64,000 bases of DNA from Halobacillus amylolyticus (lineage in GTDB: Bacteria > Bacillota > Bacilli > Bacillales > Halobacillaceae): positions 81,255 through 145,254 of the forward strand of contig NZ_CP095076.1 of assembly GCF_022921115.1 (NCBI RefSeq), written 5' to 3'. Made by a program: the position numbers and the translations under genes. The notes under the pieces were generated by a model. That model was not told the origin of the DNA and made no database searches. It saw only the letters and a program-made list of their open reading frames with translations. Below, one piece after another: positions 45,340 through 54,902 of this stretch; the stretch's first letter is position 1; each line of letters begins with the position of its first letter.

Positions 45340-46869
45340 ATGAAAAAAATTACTTTGCTAACAGTTATAATGATATCCTTTCTCCTTTTTGACGGACTCC
45401 CTGTAGGGGCAAATGAAAAAGGAGACCGTAAATGGCAAGACGGGAGTATTTATTTCATAATGGTCGATCGATTCATGAATGGAAATACTGAAAATGATAA
45501 AAATGTTAATGTCAATGATCCTAATTCCTTCCAGGGGGGAGATCTTGAGGGGATTATTGAAAAGTTGGATTATATTAAAAAAATGGGATTTACCACCATC
45601 CAACTAACTCCTATTATGGACAATGGGACAAATGGCTATCATGGTTATTCAGTTATAGATTTTAAAGCTATTGATGAACACTTTGGGACCATCGAAGATG
45701 CCAGGAAATTAGTCAAAGAGGCTCACAAAAGGGACATGAAGGTTATCTTTGATTTTGTTGTCAATTATACAGGGAATCAACATCCTTGGCGGAAAGATCC
45801 GGAGAAAGAAGACTGGTACCTCAAAGAACAATATATGAACGAACAGGAGGATTCCAATAGTCCCGCAATTTCTACTCCTTCTGTCTTGAATATGAAAAAC
45901 GAGGAAGTAAAACAATACATATTGGATGCAGCCTCCTTCTGGATCAAAGAAACTGGCGTTGATGGCTTTGGCTTAGATACGGAAAAACCAGTTTCTAAAG
46001 AATTTTGGACAGATTTTTCTAATCGTGTAAGATCGATTGACGAAGACTTTATCTTACTCGGAAAGATAAAGAATGAAGGTTCTATATCACAATATAAAGG
46101 AACCGGGGTAAATAGCTTCGTTAATAATCCTTTCTCTAAACGTGCAAGAAATTCATTCAAGGAAGCTGGCGAGTCACTTAATCCTCTTTTTAATCAATGG
46201 GAACGGGATAAAAAACTATATAATTCCTTTAATATAGGTCATTTTCTTGATGACCCCAATAGTCAACGCTTTACAAGGCTAGCACTTGAAAACCGTCAAA
46301 ATCCAATCACTAGGTGGAAATTAGGACTAACTTATATGTTTACTTCTCCAGGTATTCCTATCCTCTACTATGGAAGTGAAGTGCCTTTAGATGGAGGTGA
46401 AGTACCTGATAATAATAGACTTATGAATTTCAATTCTGGAGATGGCCAACTAAGTAAACGAATTGAAAAACTAAATGCCTTGAGGGACCAATACCCTGTA
46501 TTGACTCGTGGGGACTTCGAGAAATTGTATAGTGAAGACGGATTTTTTATATTTAAACGCAGTCTGGAGGATCAGGTGATGGTAGTTGCTATCAATAATG
46601 ATCGCTCCACAAGGACAGCAGAGATTAAAGGGTTACCAGAAGGGAAACAGTTACGTGGGATCCTACATGATGGGTTAGTACTTGAACAAAAACCCGGAAT
46701 GTATAAACTAGCTCTTAATCGTGAACAAGTTGATGTATTTTTAGTTGAACCTAAACAAGGTCTTAACTGGCCATTTATCTCATTTGTACTTGGTGTATTC
46801 GGGCTATTTGTGTTCGGGGTGAGTTACATTAGTATCAAAAATAAAAAAAATAATCAATATTCAGTGTGA
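45340..46869 (+). CDS. membrane-anchored GH13 (alpha-amylase-like) protein, probably inactive
   Basis: 509 aa. Signal peptide, GH13 barrel (WQDGSIYFIMVDRF, GYHGYSVIDFKAIDEHFGT) and a C-terminal membrane helix (about 480-500). The four conserved regions are all altered: DFVVNY (His replaced by Tyr, residue 143), GFGLDTEKP (Arg lost before Asp213, His lost after), LLGK (the acid/base Glu replaced by Lys242) and FLDDPN (residues 302-307, in place of FLDNHD). Only the nucleophile Asp remains, so it is probably a pseudoenzyme that binds glycan. RBS CGGAGG. Downstream of ccdA and upstream of an AbrB-like gene. Confidence 0.85.
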   Translation: MKKITLLTVIMISFLLFDGLPVGANEKGDRKWQDGSIYFIMVDRFMNGNTENDKNVNVNDPNSFQGGDLEGIIEKLDYIKKMGFTTIQLTPIMDNGTNGYHGYSVIDFKAIDEHFGTIEDARKLVKEAHKRDMKVIFDFVVNYTGNQHPWRKDPEKEDWYLKEQYMNEQEDSNSPAISTPSVLNMKNEEVKQYILDAASFWIKETGVDGFGLDTEKPVSKEFWTDFSNRVRSIDEDFILLGKIKNEGSISQYKGTGVNSFVNNPFSKRARNSFKEAGESLNPLFNQWERDKKLYNSFNIGHFLDDPNSQRFTRLALENRQNPITRWKLGLTYMFTSPGIPILYYGSEVPLDGGEVPDNNRLMNFNSGDGQLSKRIEKLNALRDQYPVLTRGDFEKLYSEDGFFIFKRSLEDQVMVVAINNDRSTRTAEIKGLPEGKQLRGILHDGLVLEQKPGMYKLALNREQVDVFLVEPKQGLNWPFISFVLGVFGLFVFGVSYISIKNKKNNQYSV

Positions 46870-46895
46870 GTTTACTGATTATGGAGGTGATGCTC

Positions 46896-47219
46896 ATGTT
46901 ACGACCGATTGGCAAAACATTTGAGGTCAAGCCCTCTAAACGCTTCTACATCCCTCGTAAATGGAGGGACAAGTTTAACTGGATTCAAGGACACAGTGTT
47001 AGCTTACGTTTTCAAGAAAGCAATCTTATCGTACAGGAAGAGGTAAGTGAAACTGATATGGTTTGTGTCATCGGCAGAAAAGGTAGTATCTTTATTCCTG
47101 CCGAAGCCATTGATAGATTAAATCGAAAGGAAATCAGGTTCCTGTCCGTTTATGTGGACGAAGCTAAGAAAAACATTGTGTTAGTACCTAAATCTTATAC
47201 GAGTCATCTGAAGAACTAG
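46896..47219 (+). CDS. AbrB/SpoVT-like protein
   Basis: 107 aa from ATG 46896 (GGAGGTG 6 nt upstream). Two similar halves: KRFYIPRKWRDKFNW..SLRF and GSIFIPAEAIDRLNR..FLSVY, each like the swapped-hairpin AbrB fold. It might bind DNA as a dimer, or be a structural relative. Overlap-free but close to the GH13-like gene, so probably one operon with it. Confidence 0.5.
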   Translation: MLRPIGKTFEVKPSKRFYIPRKWRDKFNWIQGHSVSLRFQESNLIVQEEVSETDMVCVIGRKGSIFIPAEAIDRLNRKEIRFLSVYVDEAKKNIVLVPKSYTSHLKN

Positions 47220-47348
47220 ATCTTACACACGAAATGGTTAGATGTTAAATAGTTAAGAAGTTGTCACATGGCATCTATATATGAACAAATGTTAATATGG
47301 TATTATGTACACGGAATGGCTTCTACCCCCCATTCCATTCTAGGACAT

Positions 47349-47376
47349 AAAGGGATGGCTACTAAGCCATCCCTTT
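47349..47376. terminator. bidirectional terminator between convergent genes
   Basis: 12-bp perfect stem AAAGGGATGGCT with a 4-nt loop, located between the AbrB-like gene and the acyltransferase, which converge here. Confidence 0.65.
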
Positions 47377-47429
47377 AATTTGATCTATACATGATATGAT
47401 GATCCAAACAGAGTGCTGTTCTAAACCGA

Positions 47430-48410
47430 CTAATTTAAAATGATAGGACGTGTTAGTCGCTTTGTTCCCTGATGGCCAAAAACTAAGCAAATTCCTATAG
47501 ATGCGACAAATAATAATAGCAAGTGATTAGATAATAGATCTAGTTGCTTATGAGGAATGAAAGCCTTAACCGTTTGGATAACAAACCCGTGAAGTAAGTA
47601 CACGTACATTGTTCTTGCCCCTATAACGGTTAGTTTAAATGGTTGATTAGGTACCAGTGCTAAAAAACTGATGGTTGCGATAAGAGTTAGTCCATATTGT
47701 GTTAATCGAATAGCGCCAGCTTCCCAACCACTTACCCCCATACTTCCATATGAATAGGATCCAAACAGCCACTGTATACCTTCTTCAGGGAAGACAAAGT
47801 AAAAGGCCGTTAATATAGTCAAAAGTAAGATGGCTCCACCCCACTTCCACCGCGCCTGATTTCTAATTTTGTTAAAATGATCCCTTTGTAAACAAAACCC
47901 TAATAAAAAGATCGGGAAGAACACAAAGGTACGGGACAAACTTAAAGATTGACCGATCACATCTATATATCCTATAGCGATACCAAAAATAATGGATGCT
48001 AAAACCCCCCACCATTTAAATCTTCCCACAAGAAATAAGAGAAGGTGCCAACAAAACAAACTTAAAAGGAACCAAAGTGTCCAGTGAGGCTGAAAGAAAT
48101 TAAATGTTAGAGTTGTTTCCTTCCCCACCATATAATAATAGACACTATAAATGGCTTGAAATAAGAGATAGGGGAGTAGCAGCTTCTTAGTGATGCTTAA
48201 GATGTACCCTTTTTGTTGATACTTCTTCGCAAAGTAACCAGACATTAAAGCAAACCCAGGCATATGGAACAGATAAATGGCTGTGTAAAGGGCAAACAAC
48301 AGTTGACTGTCGTGCTTCAAAGGGCTAATGACGTGACCAAAGACCACCAAAAAGATAAGTAAAAACTTAGCATTGTCGAAATATGGATCTCGATTATCGA
48401 TCTTGTCCAT
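47430..48410 (-). CDS. acyltransferase family 3 membrane protein
   Basis: 326 aa, about ten membrane helices. The N-terminus DNAKFLLIFLVVFGHVISPL and HMPGFALMSGYF are the family-3 acyltransferase marks (OafA/OatA-like), with the catalytic His in VFGH. Such enzymes acylate cell-surface sugars, teichoic acids or lipids. It lies just downstream of ltaS on the same strand, so a surface polymer substrate is plausible. Confidence 0.8.
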   Translation of the reverse strand: MDKIDNRDPYFDNAKFLLIFLVVFGHVISPLKHDSQLLFALYTAIYLFHMPGFALMSGYFAKKYQQKGYILSITKKLLLPYLLFQAIYSVYYYMVGKETTLTFNFFQPHWTLWFLLSLFCWHLLLFLVGRFKWWGVLASIIFGIAIGYIDVIGQSLSLSRTFVFFPIFLLGFCLQRDHFNKIRNQARWKWGGAILLLTILTAFYFVFPEEGIQWLFGSYSYGSMGVSGWEAGAIRLTQYGLTLIATISFLALVPNQPFKLTVIGARTMYVYLLHGFVIQTVKAFIPHKQLDLLSNHLLLLFVASIGICLVFGHQGTKRLTRPIILN

Positions 48411-48524
48411 TATTGAACACCTGGCTTCCGTTCAAAAAATTCAATTTATAATTTAGTAAAAACATAACTCAAGTTTATCGTTTGTGAATGACCGGAAGGG
48501 TAAGAATTCCCTCTCCTTTATAAA

Positions 48525-48562
48525 AAGAGCAAGATAGCTGTTAGAGTCACTATCTTGCTCTT
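48525..48562 (-). terminator. terminator of ltaS
   Basis: 13-bp stem AAGAGCAAGATAG / CTATCTTGCTCTT with a T-rich tail on the minus strand, 25 bp after the ltaS stop. Confidence 0.65.
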
Positions 48563-48587
48563 CTGAACGTATCATAGAAACAAAGTA

Positions 48588-50483
48588 TTATCCGTCAACG
48601 TTATCATTAGAAGAATAGGGTTGCAGAAACCTTAATAGATCCCCGTAAACGACTTGATCGGATTTATTTAACTCCTCTTCAGCTATCGGTTTCCATTCTT
48701 GGCATTGTTTTGAGTCAACTTCATTACCTTTTGGTTTGCGATAGCATTTCCCTTCCGTGTAGATATACTTGTCCGTGATAAAACTTCCGTCCCTTAATAC
48801 GGTAAAATCTTTTCTTTCTTTGGCAAATAAATCGGTGCCGAATTGGATATCGTTTTCAATATGCTTTCCAAGCAAGTGCAAAATGGTTGGTTTCAAATCA
48901 ATTTGTCCAGACACTGTCTCCATGACTTTCCCTTTTTGCCCCGGGTTATGAATAATGAGTGGGACTCTTTGTAATTGGATGTGTCTATACGGCGTATGGG
49001 GTTTGCCGAGATACTTTTCCATGGCCTCAGTGTGATTGTCTGATATACCATTGTGATCGCCATAAATGACGAAAAGAGAATCTTTATACAGGCCTTTTTC
49101 TTTGAGTCTATTAAAATATTGCTTTAATGCATTATCCTCGTAGCTAACTGTTGTAAAATACCGGTTAAAAACGCCGTCATTAGAATCCCATTCCGAAACG
49201 ATCTCATCTTCCTCTTCTAAGGAAAAAGGGAAGTGGTTGGTCAAGGTAATATACTTTGCATAAAAAGGTTCTTTTAGATTGTCCAAGTATTTCATGGATT
49301 GTTTATAAAGGTACTCATCTTTTAATCCCCAACCTATTGATTTTTCCGGAGTAATATTAAAGTCTTCTTGAGAAAAGTAACGATCATACCCTAGGGTTTG
49401 GTACATAATGTTCCGATTCCAAAAACTCTTATTATTAGCATGGAAAACAGCCGATTCATAGCCGGATTTCCCTAAAATTTCTGGTGTTGCATTGTACTCA
49501 TTTTGAGAATTCGTAAAGAAAACAGCACCACTTGGCAAACCATATAATGAGTTTTCGACTAGGAATTCGGAGTCCGATGTCTTCCCTTGTCCAGTTTGCT
49601 GATAAAAATTCGGGAAATAGTAGCTTTTATCAATTAAATCATTTAAAAATGGGGTGATCTCCTTCCCATTCACCTTGTTATTGATCACAAAGCTTTGGGT
49701 CGATTCTAATGAAATAAGAATGAGATTTTTCCCTTTTGCTTTACCAAACATTTTGGCATTGATCCCATGAGGAGTTTCCTCCGTATATGATCTTATAGGT
49801 GCTAATTCACTACTCTCGGCGAATGCTCTTTTAACTTTCGTGTTTGACTGTAATACTACATCATACATTTGATAGTTGTATGGACCGAGATATTTCATCA
49901 GCATTTCCCGGTCAAAAGTTCTTGTTAACAATTCCGGTCTCTCAATGTAGGCCAAACCGACATTGACCACAAAAATACTTAAAGCTATGAGAATACCGAA
50001 ACGACGGGAGCGATGTTTAAAGGGCACTTCTGCTTTAGGTTCTCTTTTTCTAGCAGCAGACACTATTGAAACAATCGTCAACACAATGATGTCAACAAAT
50101 AAAAAAACGTCAAAAGGATTAGCAAGTGTAGCCGTACTTCCCCCTAAATCGCTAAAGTTATTAGTCTGGAAAACGACAGGCAAAGTGATAAAGTCGTTGA
50201 AAAAGCGATAGTATAATAAGTTAGCGTACAGAACGCCAGTGGCTAATAGATTGGCCAATGCTTTGTAGATAATGTTTTTAATGAATTTGTCTGATCGAAC
50301 AAGTGTAAATAATAAGATAGAGAAGCTTAAAGGTGAAATGAATAGAATAACTTCCTCTAGTAACGATTCTACTGATAACTCAAACAAAAATCTTAAGACA
50401 ACGTAAGTTTTCAACCATAACAGTATGATGGATGTCATATAGCCGTTTTGAAACTTACCAAATGCCCCTTTTACATCCTTCAT
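48588..50483 (-). CDS. ltaS: lipoteichoic acid synthase-like LtaS
   Basis: 631 aa from ATG 50483 (AAGGAG upstream). Five N-terminal membrane helices (to about residue 185), then an extracellular sulfatase-fold domain with LISLESTQSFV (metal Glu), the catalytic Thr in GQGKTSDSEF and GDHNGISDNH (metal Asp/His). It polymerises glycerol phosphate from phosphatidylglycerol onto the lipid anchor. Length and motifs match LtaS/YfnI-type enzymes; which paralogue it is I cannot tell. Confidence 0.9.
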   Translation of the reverse strand: MKDVKGAFGKFQNGYMTSIILLWLKTYVVLRFLFELSVESLLEEVILFISPLSFSILLFTLVRSDKFIKNIIYKALANLLATGVLYANLLYYRFFNDFITLPVVFQTNNFSDLGGSTATLANPFDVFLFVDIIVLTIVSIVSAARKREPKAEVPFKHRSRRFGILIALSIFVVNVGLAYIERPELLTRTFDREMLMKYLGPYNYQMYDVVLQSNTKVKRAFAESSELAPIRSYTEETPHGINAKMFGKAKGKNLILISLESTQSFVINNKVNGKEITPFLNDLIDKSYYFPNFYQQTGQGKTSDSEFLVENSLYGLPSGAVFFTNSQNEYNATPEILGKSGYESAVFHANNKSFWNRNIMYQTLGYDRYFSQEDFNITPEKSIGWGLKDEYLYKQSMKYLDNLKEPFYAKYITLTNHFPFSLEEEDEIVSEWDSNDGVFNRYFTTVSYEDNALKQYFNRLKEKGLYKDSLFVIYGDHNGISDNHTEAMEKYLGKPHTPYRHIQLQRVPLIIHNPGQKGKVMETVSGQIDLKPTILHLLGKHIENDIQFGTDLFAKERKDFTVLRDGSFITDKYIYTEGKCYRKPKGNEVDSKQCQEWKPIAEEELNKSDQVVYGDLLRFLQPYSSNDNVDG

Positions 50484-50731
50484 TATAATAGTCACTCCTT
50501 ATAAAATATAGGGAATCGGTAATTAAGGAATCCTGCATTAAAACAGGTAATAAGCACAGTGAATACGGTGTTTTATGAACTACAGTGTTCTAGAGTATAA
50601 TATAGAAAAGTGTTTGGTTCAATGGATCCTCTTTTCTATTAAAGCCGTATCCCCTTCTTTGAAACTACTAACCCTCTTCTATTAATTTGAGCCATGGTAT
50701 AACGCCTTCATGCAACCATCCTCTCAGAATA

Positions 50732-51130
50732 TCATATGGTCTTGCCCAAATCGACGATAGATAAAACAAGGCTATTGATTTGCTCACTTTTAATGGAATA
50801 CAATGATCCCCTTCGTTCCTTTCGTAGTGTTACTAGTCCCAATTTTCTTAATATACTTAGATGATGAGAGGCTGTCCCAGAAGATGTGCCAATAATAGTG
50901 GCCATTTCACCTACGGATAATTCGTTCTTTTGTGTTAAAGCAAAGATAACTTTTAGTTTAGTTGGGCTAGCCATGATTTTAAGCATACTTACTGAAAAGC
51001 CAAAATCATAAGCCACTAAATTTCTTTTAATGCAATCTACATTATTTTCTACTGAAAAAACGTGCTTTTGTTGATGACTATTAATATAGCACACATCCTT
51101 CATTATGTTCATATGTTCATATGTTTCCAT
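50732..51130 (-). CDS. ArsR-family repressor next to qox
   Basis: 132 aa. Winged helix with FSVSMLKIMASPTKLKVIFAL, SVGEMATIIGTSSGTASHHLSILRKLGL. The alpha-5 metal site of CzrA is absent; two Cys (about residues 14 and 33) precede the fold and could sense metal or redox. Start ATG 51130 is within the operator-like repeat ATGTTCATATGTTCAT, so the gene probably represses itself. Divergent from qoxABCD, whose upstream region has the same 15-mer. Confidence 0.75.
   Translation of the reverse strand: METYEHMNIMKDVCYINSHQQKHVFSVENNVDCIKRNLVAYDFGFSVSMLKIMASPTKLKVIFALTQKNELSVGEMATIIGTSSGTASHHLSILRKLGLVTLRKERRGSLYSIKSEQINSLVLSIVDLGKTI
51105..51120. promoter_or_regulatory. operator-like TGTTCATATGTTCAT at the arsR start
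   Basis: Direct 8-bp repeat of ATGTTCAT inside the first codons of the ArsR gene. The exact 15-mer is found inverted at 51299-51313 upstream of qoxA. The core TGTTCATATGTT also occurs upstream of czrA. Confidence 0.5.
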
Positions 51131-51298
51131 CCCATCTTAGGATGTCGGATGTAATTGGTCAACCCTAGTACAGAGACTCAGGGGTTTTTTGCAATTTATA
51201 GGCGGGGTTATTTGATAGAATTACGCCTATTTTTACCCTCATTCTTATTTCTTCAAGGAAACTCCTTACGAACATAAGGTTGTTCACAGACTATATTT

Positions 51299-51313
51299 AT
51301 GAACATATGAACA
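51299..51313. promoter_or_regulatory. matching operator-like element upstream of qoxA
   Basis: ATGAACATATGAACA, the exact reverse complement of the element in the ArsR gene, 167 bp before the qoxA start. It suggests that the ArsR protein controls qoxABCD. The rest of the 350-bp gap (51131-51479) contains no gene. Confidence 0.5.
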
Positions 51314-51479
51314 AATATTGAAATGTTTATTACAATTATTTGTTGAAATTTTGACGGTTTATTGAACTCCATTTTTTAGACTTCCTTTTTCCTTTATTCT
51401 TTGTCAAGTACTCCATTTGCTTGTCTTAGATAGGAAATAGCATTTGTATAAATGTGGAAGGAGGATCAAATAAGCCTAT

Positions 51480-52331
51480 ATGAATATAAAAATTGTTGTG
51501 AAATACATAGCTAGTCCCCTTGCTTTGTTATTCATTCTTTCGGGATGTAGCGCTGGTGTACTTGATCCAAAGGGACCTGTTGCAAGTACACAGTATGATT
51601 TGATTATTTATTCGATTATATTGATGAGTGTTGTCTTAGTGCCAGTGTTTATTGTCTTCGGTTATGTGGTGTACAAGTATCGGGAGCGTCCTGAAAATAA
51701 AGATTACGAACCGCCAGAGATTGAGGGGAATAAAAAACTGGAGGTTTTGTGGACAGTGATTCCGATCATTATTGTTACCCTACTTGCTGTGCCAACAGTT
51801 AAAGCAACCTATGATTTAGAAACTTCACCTTCACCTAAGCAGGAACCGTTAGTCATCAAAGTGACGTCAGCTCAGTGGAAATGGATTTTTCAATACCCTG
51901 AACAAGGTATTCAGACGGTGAACTATGCTTATATCCCGGTTGATGTACCGGTTAAATTTGTATTAACGTCTGCCGGTGCGATGAACTCCTTCTGGGTACC
52001 ACAATTAGGAGGTCAATCATACACGATGGCAGGGATGAAAGATCAAATGTTTCTTGAGGCATCTGAAGAAGGTGTTTATAGAGGAAAAGGCGCCAATTTT
52101 ACTGGAAGAAGATTTGCCGACATGAAATTTAAGGTTACGGCTGAAAGCCAACGAGATTTTAATGCCTGGGTTAAAAAAATTAAGACTACCAAACCTGAGT
52201 TAACTATAGAGCAAGCAAAACAACTTATGATACCCGGCACCGTTGGAAAAATGGCCTTCTCTTCTTATCCGGCAAACTTTAAAATGACGCAACTGAAAGA
52301 AGGTGTACAAAATGAACCTAAGCGAGATTAA
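51480..52331 (+). CDS. qoxA: cytochrome aa3 quinol oxidase subunit II
   Basis: 283 aa lipoprotein (FILSGCSAGV lipobox), two membrane helices, then a cupredoxin-like domain (SAQWKWIFQYPEQGIQ). The CuA ligands (Cys-x3-Cys-x3-His) are missing, which marks a quinol, not cytochrome c, oxidase. First gene of qoxABCD. RBS AAGGAGG; overlaps the qoxB start. Confidence 0.93.
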   Translation: MNIKIVVKYIASPLALLFILSGCSAGVLDPKGPVASTQYDLIIYSIILMSVVLVPVFIVFGYVVYKYRERPENKDYEPPEIEGNKKLEVLWTVIPIIIVTLLAVPTVKATYDLETSPSPKQEPLVIKVTSAQWKWIFQYPEQGIQTVNYAYIPVDVPVKFVLTSAGAMNSFWVPQLGGQSYTMAGMKDQMFLEASEEGVYRGKGANFTGRRFADMKFKVTAESQRDFNAWVKKIKTTKPELTIEQAKQLMIPGTVGKMAFSSYPANFKMTQLKEGVQNEPKRD

Positions 52332-54291
52332 GGATTTCCTTATAGGAGAGTTTTTTGTAACGGGAGATCCAACTATATACGCCGCACAGGTAATGATTGC
52401 CCTAACAACTATTGGGATTATCTTTACCCTTACCTACTTAAAGAAGTGGAAGTGGTTATGGCGGGAATGGTTAACCACAGTTGATCATAAAAAAATTGGA
52501 ATTATGTATATTATTGTTGCTATGTTGATGCTGTTCCGCGGTGGTGCAGATGCGCTAATGATACGGACGCAATTGGCTTTACCGAATATGGATTTTTTGG
52601 AAGCCCAGACATACAATGAAGTTTTCACTACTCACGGAACCATCATGTTATTATTTATGGCCATGCCGTTTCTCATCGGCTTAATCAACGTGGCAATGCC
52701 TTTACAAATTGGTGCACGGGATGTTGCATTTCCTTATTTAAATGCACTTAGTTTTTGGCTATTCTTCTCAGGAGCTATGTTATTCAATTTGTCATTCATA
52801 ATCGGAGGCTCGCCCGATGCAGGATGGGTGAACTATCCACCTCTTGCAGGCGGGAATTTAAGCCCCGGACCAGAAATCAATTATTATTTAATTGGCTTGC
52901 AGATTGCTGGTATTGGAACATTGACAACCGGTATCAACTTTATCGCGACCATCTTAAAAATGAGGGCACCTGGGATGACTCTTATGCGTATGCCAATTTT
53001 CACATGGTCATCGCTGATTACATCTATCATTATCCTTTTTGCCTTTCCAGTACTGACCATTGCTCTAGCGCTATTGACGATTGACCGTCTATTCGGATCA
53101 CACTTTTTTACTGTGATTGGTGAAGGTTTGCCAGAAATGTATGTGAATTTGTTCTGGTTATGGGGACATCCGGAGGTCTACATTTTAATTTTGCCAGCTT
53201 TCGGTATTTTCTCAGAGGTAATCAGTACATTTGCCCGTAAAAGATTATTTGGTTACAAAGCCATGGTGTACTCAATGATTATCATTTCCCTATTGAGCTT
53301 TGTTGTATGGGTTCATCACTTTTTTACGATGGGAAGCGAACCTGCAGCAAACTCTTTCTTTTCCATTTCAACGATGGCCATTGCGATACCAACAGGGGTG
53401 AAGATTTTCAACTGGTTGCTTACCCTGTATAAAGGCAAAATTAAATTCACAACAGCCCATTTGTGGGCGCTTGGATTCATGCCTAATTTTGTGATCGGTG
53501 GTGCTACAGGAGTCATGCTTGCAAGCGCTCCAGCCGATTACCAGTATCACAACAGTTATTTTCTTATTTCGCACTTCCATTACGTCTTAATTTCCGGTAC
53601 AGTCTTCTCCATTTTTGCGGGACTCCATTACTGGTGGCCGAAGATGTTTGGTCATAAATTGAATGAACGACTAGGTAAATGGGCATTTTGGCTGTTTGTT
53701 GTCGGATTTAATGTGACGTTTGTTCCCATGTATATAGTTGGTCTAATGGGTATGACACGACGTGTTTATACCTACGAAGAAGGGCTAGGCTGGACAACAT
53801 TGAACTTTATTGAAACTTTAGGTGCTTACGCGATGGGAATTGCGTTTGCCATAATCGTTTACAACATTTACTACAGTGCTCGCTACGGTGAACGAGATAA
53901 AACTGGCGATCCATGGGACGGTCGCACACTTGAATGGTCCATCCCTTCTCCTGCTCCGGAGTACAATTTTGCTCACGTCCCTAAAGTGAAAGGGTTAGAT
54001 GCCTTTTGGATAATGAAGAAAGAAAATAAGACTAAGAAAAAAGAAAAAGAACCTTACAAACCGATTCATATGCCAGACGATTCTGGGCAACCATTCATGA
54101 TGTCCCTCTTTTTCTTCATATCCGGATTCGGGTTTGTATGGGAGTGGATGTGGATGGGAATCTTGGGCCTCGTAGGGGTCGGTGTGATTATGATTCTTAG
54201 AACTTTTGATAAAGATGAGGGTTATCATATCAGTTCAAGAGAAATTAAACGTCGTGAACGTGCAGCGAGGGAGGATCGAATCGATGAGTAA
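52312..54291 (+). CDS. qoxB: cytochrome aa3 quinol oxidase subunit I
   Basis: 659 aa from ATG 52312 (GAAGGTG upstream). Heme-copper oxidase core: FTTHGTIMLL with a heme a His, WGHPEVYILILPAFG with CuB His and cross-linked Tyr, VWVHHFFTMG with two CuB His, SHFHYVLISG with the heme ligands. It reduces oxygen and pumps protons. The charged Lys/Glu stretch near residues 565-585 is a cytoplasmic loop. Overlaps both neighbours by a few bases. Confidence 0.95.
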   Translation: MNLSEIKDFLIGEFFVTGDPTIYAAQVMIALTTIGIIFTLTYLKKWKWLWREWLTTVDHKKIGIMYIIVAMLMLFRGGADALMIRTQLALPNMDFLEAQTYNEVFTTHGTIMLLFMAMPFLIGLINVAMPLQIGARDVAFPYLNALSFWLFFSGAMLFNLSFIIGGSPDAGWVNYPPLAGGNLSPGPEINYYLIGLQIAGIGTLTTGINFIATILKMRAPGMTLMRMPIFTWSSLITSIIILFAFPVLTIALALLTIDRLFGSHFFTVIGEGLPEMYVNLFWLWGHPEVYILILPAFGIFSEVISTFARKRLFGYKAMVYSMIIISLLSFVVWVHHFFTMGSEPAANSFFSISTMAIAIPTGVKIFNWLLTLYKGKIKFTTAHLWALGFMPNFVIGGATGVMLASAPADYQYHNSYFLISHFHYVLISGTVFSIFAGLHYWWPKMFGHKLNERLGKWAFWLFVVGFNVTFVPMYIVGLMGMTRRVYTYEEGLGWTTLNFIETLGAYAMGIAFAIIVYNIYYSARYGERDKTGDPWDGRTLEWSIPSPAPEYNFAHVPKVKGLDAFWIMKKENKTKKKEKEPYKPIHMPDDSGQPFMMSLFFFISGFGFVWEWMWMGILGLVGVGVIMILRTFDKDEGYHISSREIKRRERAAREDRIDE

Positions 54292-54901
54292 AGCGAACGA
54301 ATCTACCATACAAAAAAATATTCCCTTAGAATATGCCAATGAAGAAGGTAGAGTTAAGATCATCGGCTTCTGGTTATTCCTTGCAGCTGAGATTGTATTA
54401 TTTGCTTCTTTGTTTGCTGTATACCTTGTCTATCTTGACCGCACGGCCGACGGTCCGACCGCAGAGGAAATATTCGAGATCAAGGGCGTTGTTATACAAA
54501 CGTTTCTTCTGTTAATTAGTAGTTTTACATCCGGCCTCGCAACCCATGAATTGCGTCGACGAAACACGAAAGGCGTAGTCGTATGGATGATCATTACATT
54601 ATTGTTGGGCGTTAGCTTCCTAGGAATGGAAATTAATGAATTTATCACTTATGTTTCAGAAGGGGTCAATATTTCTACAAGTGCGTTTTGGTCAGCATTT
54701 TTTGTTCTTGTTGGTACGCACGGAGTTCATGTAACCTTTGGAATCATATGGATTTCGTTAATTCTTGTCCAAATTGCTAGGGAAGGAATTAACACGGTCA
54801 CATCAAGAAAGCTCTTCATTGGAGGCCTTTACTGGCATTTTCTTGACGTGATGTGGATTTTTATATTTACCGCAGTCTATTTAATAGGGATGGTGCTATA
54901 A
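54284..54901 (+). CDS. qoxC: cytochrome aa3 quinol oxidase subunit III
   Basis: 205 aa from ATG 54284 (GAGG 8 nt upstream); the frame extends 78 bp further upstream within qoxB but without an RBS. Five membrane helices with GFWLFLAAEIVLFASLF, HGVHVTFGIIWI and GGLYWHFLDVMWIFIF. Structural subunit of the quinol oxidase. Overlaps qoxB by 8 bp. Confidence 0.93.
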   Translation: MSKANESTIQKNIPLEYANEEGRVKIIGFWLFLAAEIVLFASLFAVYLVYLDRTADGPTAEEIFEIKGVVIQTFLLLISSFTSGLATHELRRRNTKGVVVWMIITLLLGVSFLGMEINEFITYVSEGVNISTSAFWSAFFVLVGTHGVHVTFGIIWISLILVQIAREGINTVTSRKLFIGGLYWHFLDVMWIFIFTAVYLIGMVL

Positions 54902-54902
54902 A

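Noticed and set aside
45340..46869. Active secreted alpha-amylase
   Set aside because: Fold and signal peptide fit, but the acid/base Glu and other conserved active-site residues are replaced.
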